Shown here: in pieces, positions 62,177 through 64,000 of the stretch
How the letters are laid out: each line of letters opens with the position of its first letter
Position numbering within the stretch: the stretch's first letter is position 1
Source: an uncultured Roseibium sp.
Lineage (GTDB): Bacteria; Pseudomonadota; Alphaproteobacteria; Rhizobiales; Stappiaceae
DNA: 64,000 nucleotides
Direction of reading: 5' to 3'
Assembly: GCF_963669205.1 (NCBI RefSeq)
Contig: NZ_OY769915.1
Span: 2,082,001 to 2,146,000, forward strand
The notes under the pieces: model-generated
Databases searched by the model: none
Seen by the model: the letters and a program-made list of their open reading frames with translations, nothing else
Told to the model about the DNA's origin: nothing
Made by a program: the position numbers and the translations under genes

Positions 62177-63394
62177 CTAGAAGTTGACCAGCTTCCGCGC
62201 GTCCGCAGCTTGGTTCATGTCAAAGATCTCGCCGACGCGCGCGGAGATGACATCCAGTCCGTCCAGAAGCCGGTCTACATTGGCCGACGAGGGCGGCTTG
62301 AGCGAGGGCAGGTCGGACAGGGCCTTCGCCATGAGATCTGAATCCGGATACCGGTCGATCGGCAGCACCTTGAGCAGGCCGCCCTGTTCCGCGCGTTCCG
62401 CGCGGATTGCCTGTTCCCGTCTCGGCAGTACGCGCGGGACCATCAGGGTCGGTTTGTCGAAGGAAAGGATTTCGCAAAACGTGTTGTATCCGCCCATGCC
62501 GACGATGGCTGTCGCGTTTGCCAGATAGGGTTCGATCTGTGGCGTGAACCGGATGATCTCGACGTCGCGCAGGTGTTCGGCGCGCTCGCTGAACTGGGCC
62601 GCCGCCGCCGCAGGCATGAACGGACCCAGCACGATCAGTGCCGGAAAGAGCGGGCGCTGACGCGTTTCATAGGCGCGCATGACCCAGTCGACCATCTCGA
62701 CACCGTCCCCGCCGCCGCCAGGCGTGACCAGCACGTAGGGTTCTTCTCCGAACGGGGCCGCGACGGGCTGTTCCAGCGAAGAGGTCGACAGTTCGCGCCT
62801 GAGATAACCCGTGTATCTGAGTTTCTCGGTGACACTGTCTGGAACATCGATGCCTTCGAGCGGATCGCAGATGTCCTGCGGGCCGTAGACCCAGATTTCG
62901 TCATAAAGGTCCCGCAGCGCGGGATAGACATTCTTGCGGTCCCACTCTTCCTTGAGGACCTGGGTATCGTCCATCACGTCCCTGAGCCCCAGCACAAGCC
63001 GCGTGTCGGTGTGTTTCAGCGCTTCGAGCGTTCCCAGAACCTCGCCGCGCAGACCGAGCGGTTCCTTGTCGACGATGAAGATGTCCGGCTCGAAGACTTT
63101 CGCCGTGTGCTCGATGATTGACGATCGGATGGCGAGCGTCTGGTCGATGTTGATATGGAGGGAGAGCGGGGTGTATTCGCCGTTCCTCAGCTTGATCACG
63201 CCCGGAATCCGGACAAAGTCGACGCGTGAGCGAAACTCGAAACTTCCTATGATCGGTGACCCGGAGAGGATCAGGACGGACAGGGTGTCGAAATCCCCGA
63301 CGAGGGAATGCGCAATCGCGCGGCATCGTCTCAGGTGACCCAGTCCGAACGAGTCGTGGCTGTAGATCAGAATTTTCGGCGTCTTGGAACTCAT
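62177..63394 (-). CDS. MurG-like glycosyltransferase, first gene of glycan operon
   Basis: 405 residues from the ATG at 63394, which has AGGGGC 6 nt upstream; a longer reading from 63457 has none. N-terminus ILIYSHDSFGLGHLRRCRAI is a GT-B glycine-rich loop, C-terminus has IVGMGGYNTFCEILSFDKPT and a nucleotide-binding HLRD region. It resembles the transferase at 58611. The operon reads 62177 to 57001 from the AT-rich divergent region at 63395-63612. Confidence 0.84.
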   Translation of the reverse strand: MSSKTPKILIYSHDSFGLGHLRRCRAIAHSLVGDFDTLSVLILSGSPIIGSFEFRSRVDFVRIPGVIKLRNGEYTPLSLHINIDQTLAIRSSIIEHTAKVFEPDIFIVDKEPLGLRGEVLGTLEALKHTDTRLVLGLRDVMDDTQVLKEEWDRKNVYPALRDLYDEIWVYGPQDICDPLEGIDVPDSVTEKLRYTGYLRRELSTSSLEQPVAAPFGEEPYVLVTPGGGGDGVEMVDWVMRAYETRQRPLFPALIVLGPFMPAAAAAQFSERAEHLRDVEIIRFTPQIEPYLANATAIVGMGGYNTFCEILSFDKPTLMVPRVLPRREQAIRAERAEQGGLLKVLPIDRYPDSDLMAKALSDLPSLKPPSSANVDRLLDGLDVISARVGEIFDMNQAADARKLVNF

Positions 63395-63612
63395 ACTGCC
63401 CCTGATTTGTAATGCTGCCCCTGGGAGCTTATGTCTCATATCATCAACTGTTGTCACGTCCGGATGTTCACGAATATGGGATTTTAGGCATCGGGCGGAT
63501 TTAAACTGCTTGTGGCAAATGCTAATCCTGGCTGGCGCATCGATCTTGGGTCGCTAATATACCAATATGATCACAATGAACATAATTGATCCATAAGTGT
63601 TTGGACGAGCGA
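63395..63612. promoter_or_regulatory. AT-rich divergent promoter region of glycan cluster
   Basis: 218 bp, clearly richer in A+T than the coding flanks, between the outward-reading glycosyltransferase and ABC exporter genes. No strong palindrome was found. Confidence 0.45.
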
Positions 63613-64000
63613 ATGGAAAAAAGCCTATTTGGATTCATTTGGAAGTATAGTGCTCGCCAGCAGATATTTATCCTCATGGTCACCGTACTTACGTATCCGG
63701 TGGTCTATTTCCTGCTAGAATTACCTAAGCTGATCGTCAACGATGCCGTTCAGGGGGACAATTTCCCGCGCGACGTATTTGGTTTCGACTTCGATCAGAT
63801 CCCGTACCTGGTCCTGCTCTGTTTTACCTTTCTCGGGCTCGTCGTGGTCTCCAACGGGCTCAAGTTCTACCTGAATGTCTACAAGGGGCGGCTGGGCGAG
63901 CGCATGCTGCGCAGGCTGCGCTTTGAGCTTTTTCAGCGTGTTTTGAGGTTTCGCCTTCCGCACTTCCGGAAAGTGAGTTCGGGTGAAATCATCCCGATGA
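63613..64000 (+). CDS. ABC exporter membrane domain (3' end cut by window)
   Basis: 129 codons from the ATG at 63613, running off the right edge. Two membrane segments (about 18-36 and 66-88) separated by a short periplasmic loop, then the cytoplasmic helix GRLGERMLRRLRFELFQRVL typical of ABC_membrane exporters (six-helix type fused to an ATPase). It probably exports the glycan or glycolipid built by the divergent cluster. The ATPase half is outside the window. Confidence 0.75.
   Translation, partial: MEKSLFGFIWKYSARQQIFILMVTVLTYPVVYFLLELPKLIVNDAVQGDNFPRDVFGFDFDQIPYLVLLCFTFLGLVVVSNGLKFYLNVYKGRLGERMLRRLRFELFQRVLRFRLPHFRKVSSGEIIPM

Noticed and set aside
1..64000. CRISPR arrays, tRNA and rRNA genes, transposases, integrases
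   Set aside because: I looked for regular spaced repeats, cloverleaf patterns and DDE or recombinase motifs and found none.

Overview
The window looks like the chromosome of a marine alphaproteobacterium close to Rhizobiales. Codons are GC-rich (roughly 60% G+C by eye), GTG and TTG starts are frequent, and ATGA overlaps are common. The layout (a feuPQ-like two-component system, ccmI/E/F/H, degP, a second two-component system, glnE, a PleC-like kinase, pepN) matches what I remember of rhizobia and of Stappiaceae such as Roseibium/Labrenzia. That family placement is an inference from gene content; no rRNA or tRNA is present to confirm it.

Region by region: 0-3 kb holds a divergent LacI regulator and PhyH-type dioxygenase, then a DUF1194 protein. 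3-5.5 kb is a small FeuN/PepSY-like periplasmic protein followed by a PhoPQ/FeuPQ-type response regulator and kinase. 5.7-7.7 kb has a lipoprotein and an uncharacterised protein. 7.8-12 kb is the cytochrome c maturation set ccmI-ccmE-ccmF-ccmH. 12.1-23.3 kb is an accessory block: LysR, a five-gene peptide/nickel-type ABC importer, an alpha/beta hydrolase-OsmC fusion, two tandem DUF2336 proteins and a GST. 23.5-30.3 kb returns to conserved genes: degP, response regulator, kinase, glnE.

30.4-34.9 kb is the most unusual part, a small decayed island between glnE and the PleC-like kinase. It has a HopA1-type effector/lyase-like protein with a polyproline tail, a strong hairpin, a degraded second copy of the 3' end of a PleC-type kinase gene, a pseudogene with two in-frame stops, a LuxR-type regulator without a LuxI partner, and very small secreted Cys-containing proteins, one apparently frameshifted.

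34.9-44.6 kb is housekeeping: PleC-like kinase, pepN, a small methyltransferase, a CaiB/BaiF CoA-transferase, a NudK-like hydrolase and a membrane-bound class III adenylate cyclase. 44.8-51.1 kb is a second peptide importer (fused double ATPase, binding protein, two permeases). 51.1-56.3 kb carries a methyltransferase, DUF1330/LysR, an isoprenylcysteine methyltransferase-like protein, a cobalt-type nitrile hydratase operon (nthA-nthB-activator) and an MsrA homologue. 56.3-56.9 kb is a gene-free element with two 176-bp inverted arms. 57-64 kb is a glycan cluster (deacetylase, methyltransferase, four glycosyltransferases) divergent from an ABC exporter that runs off the window end.
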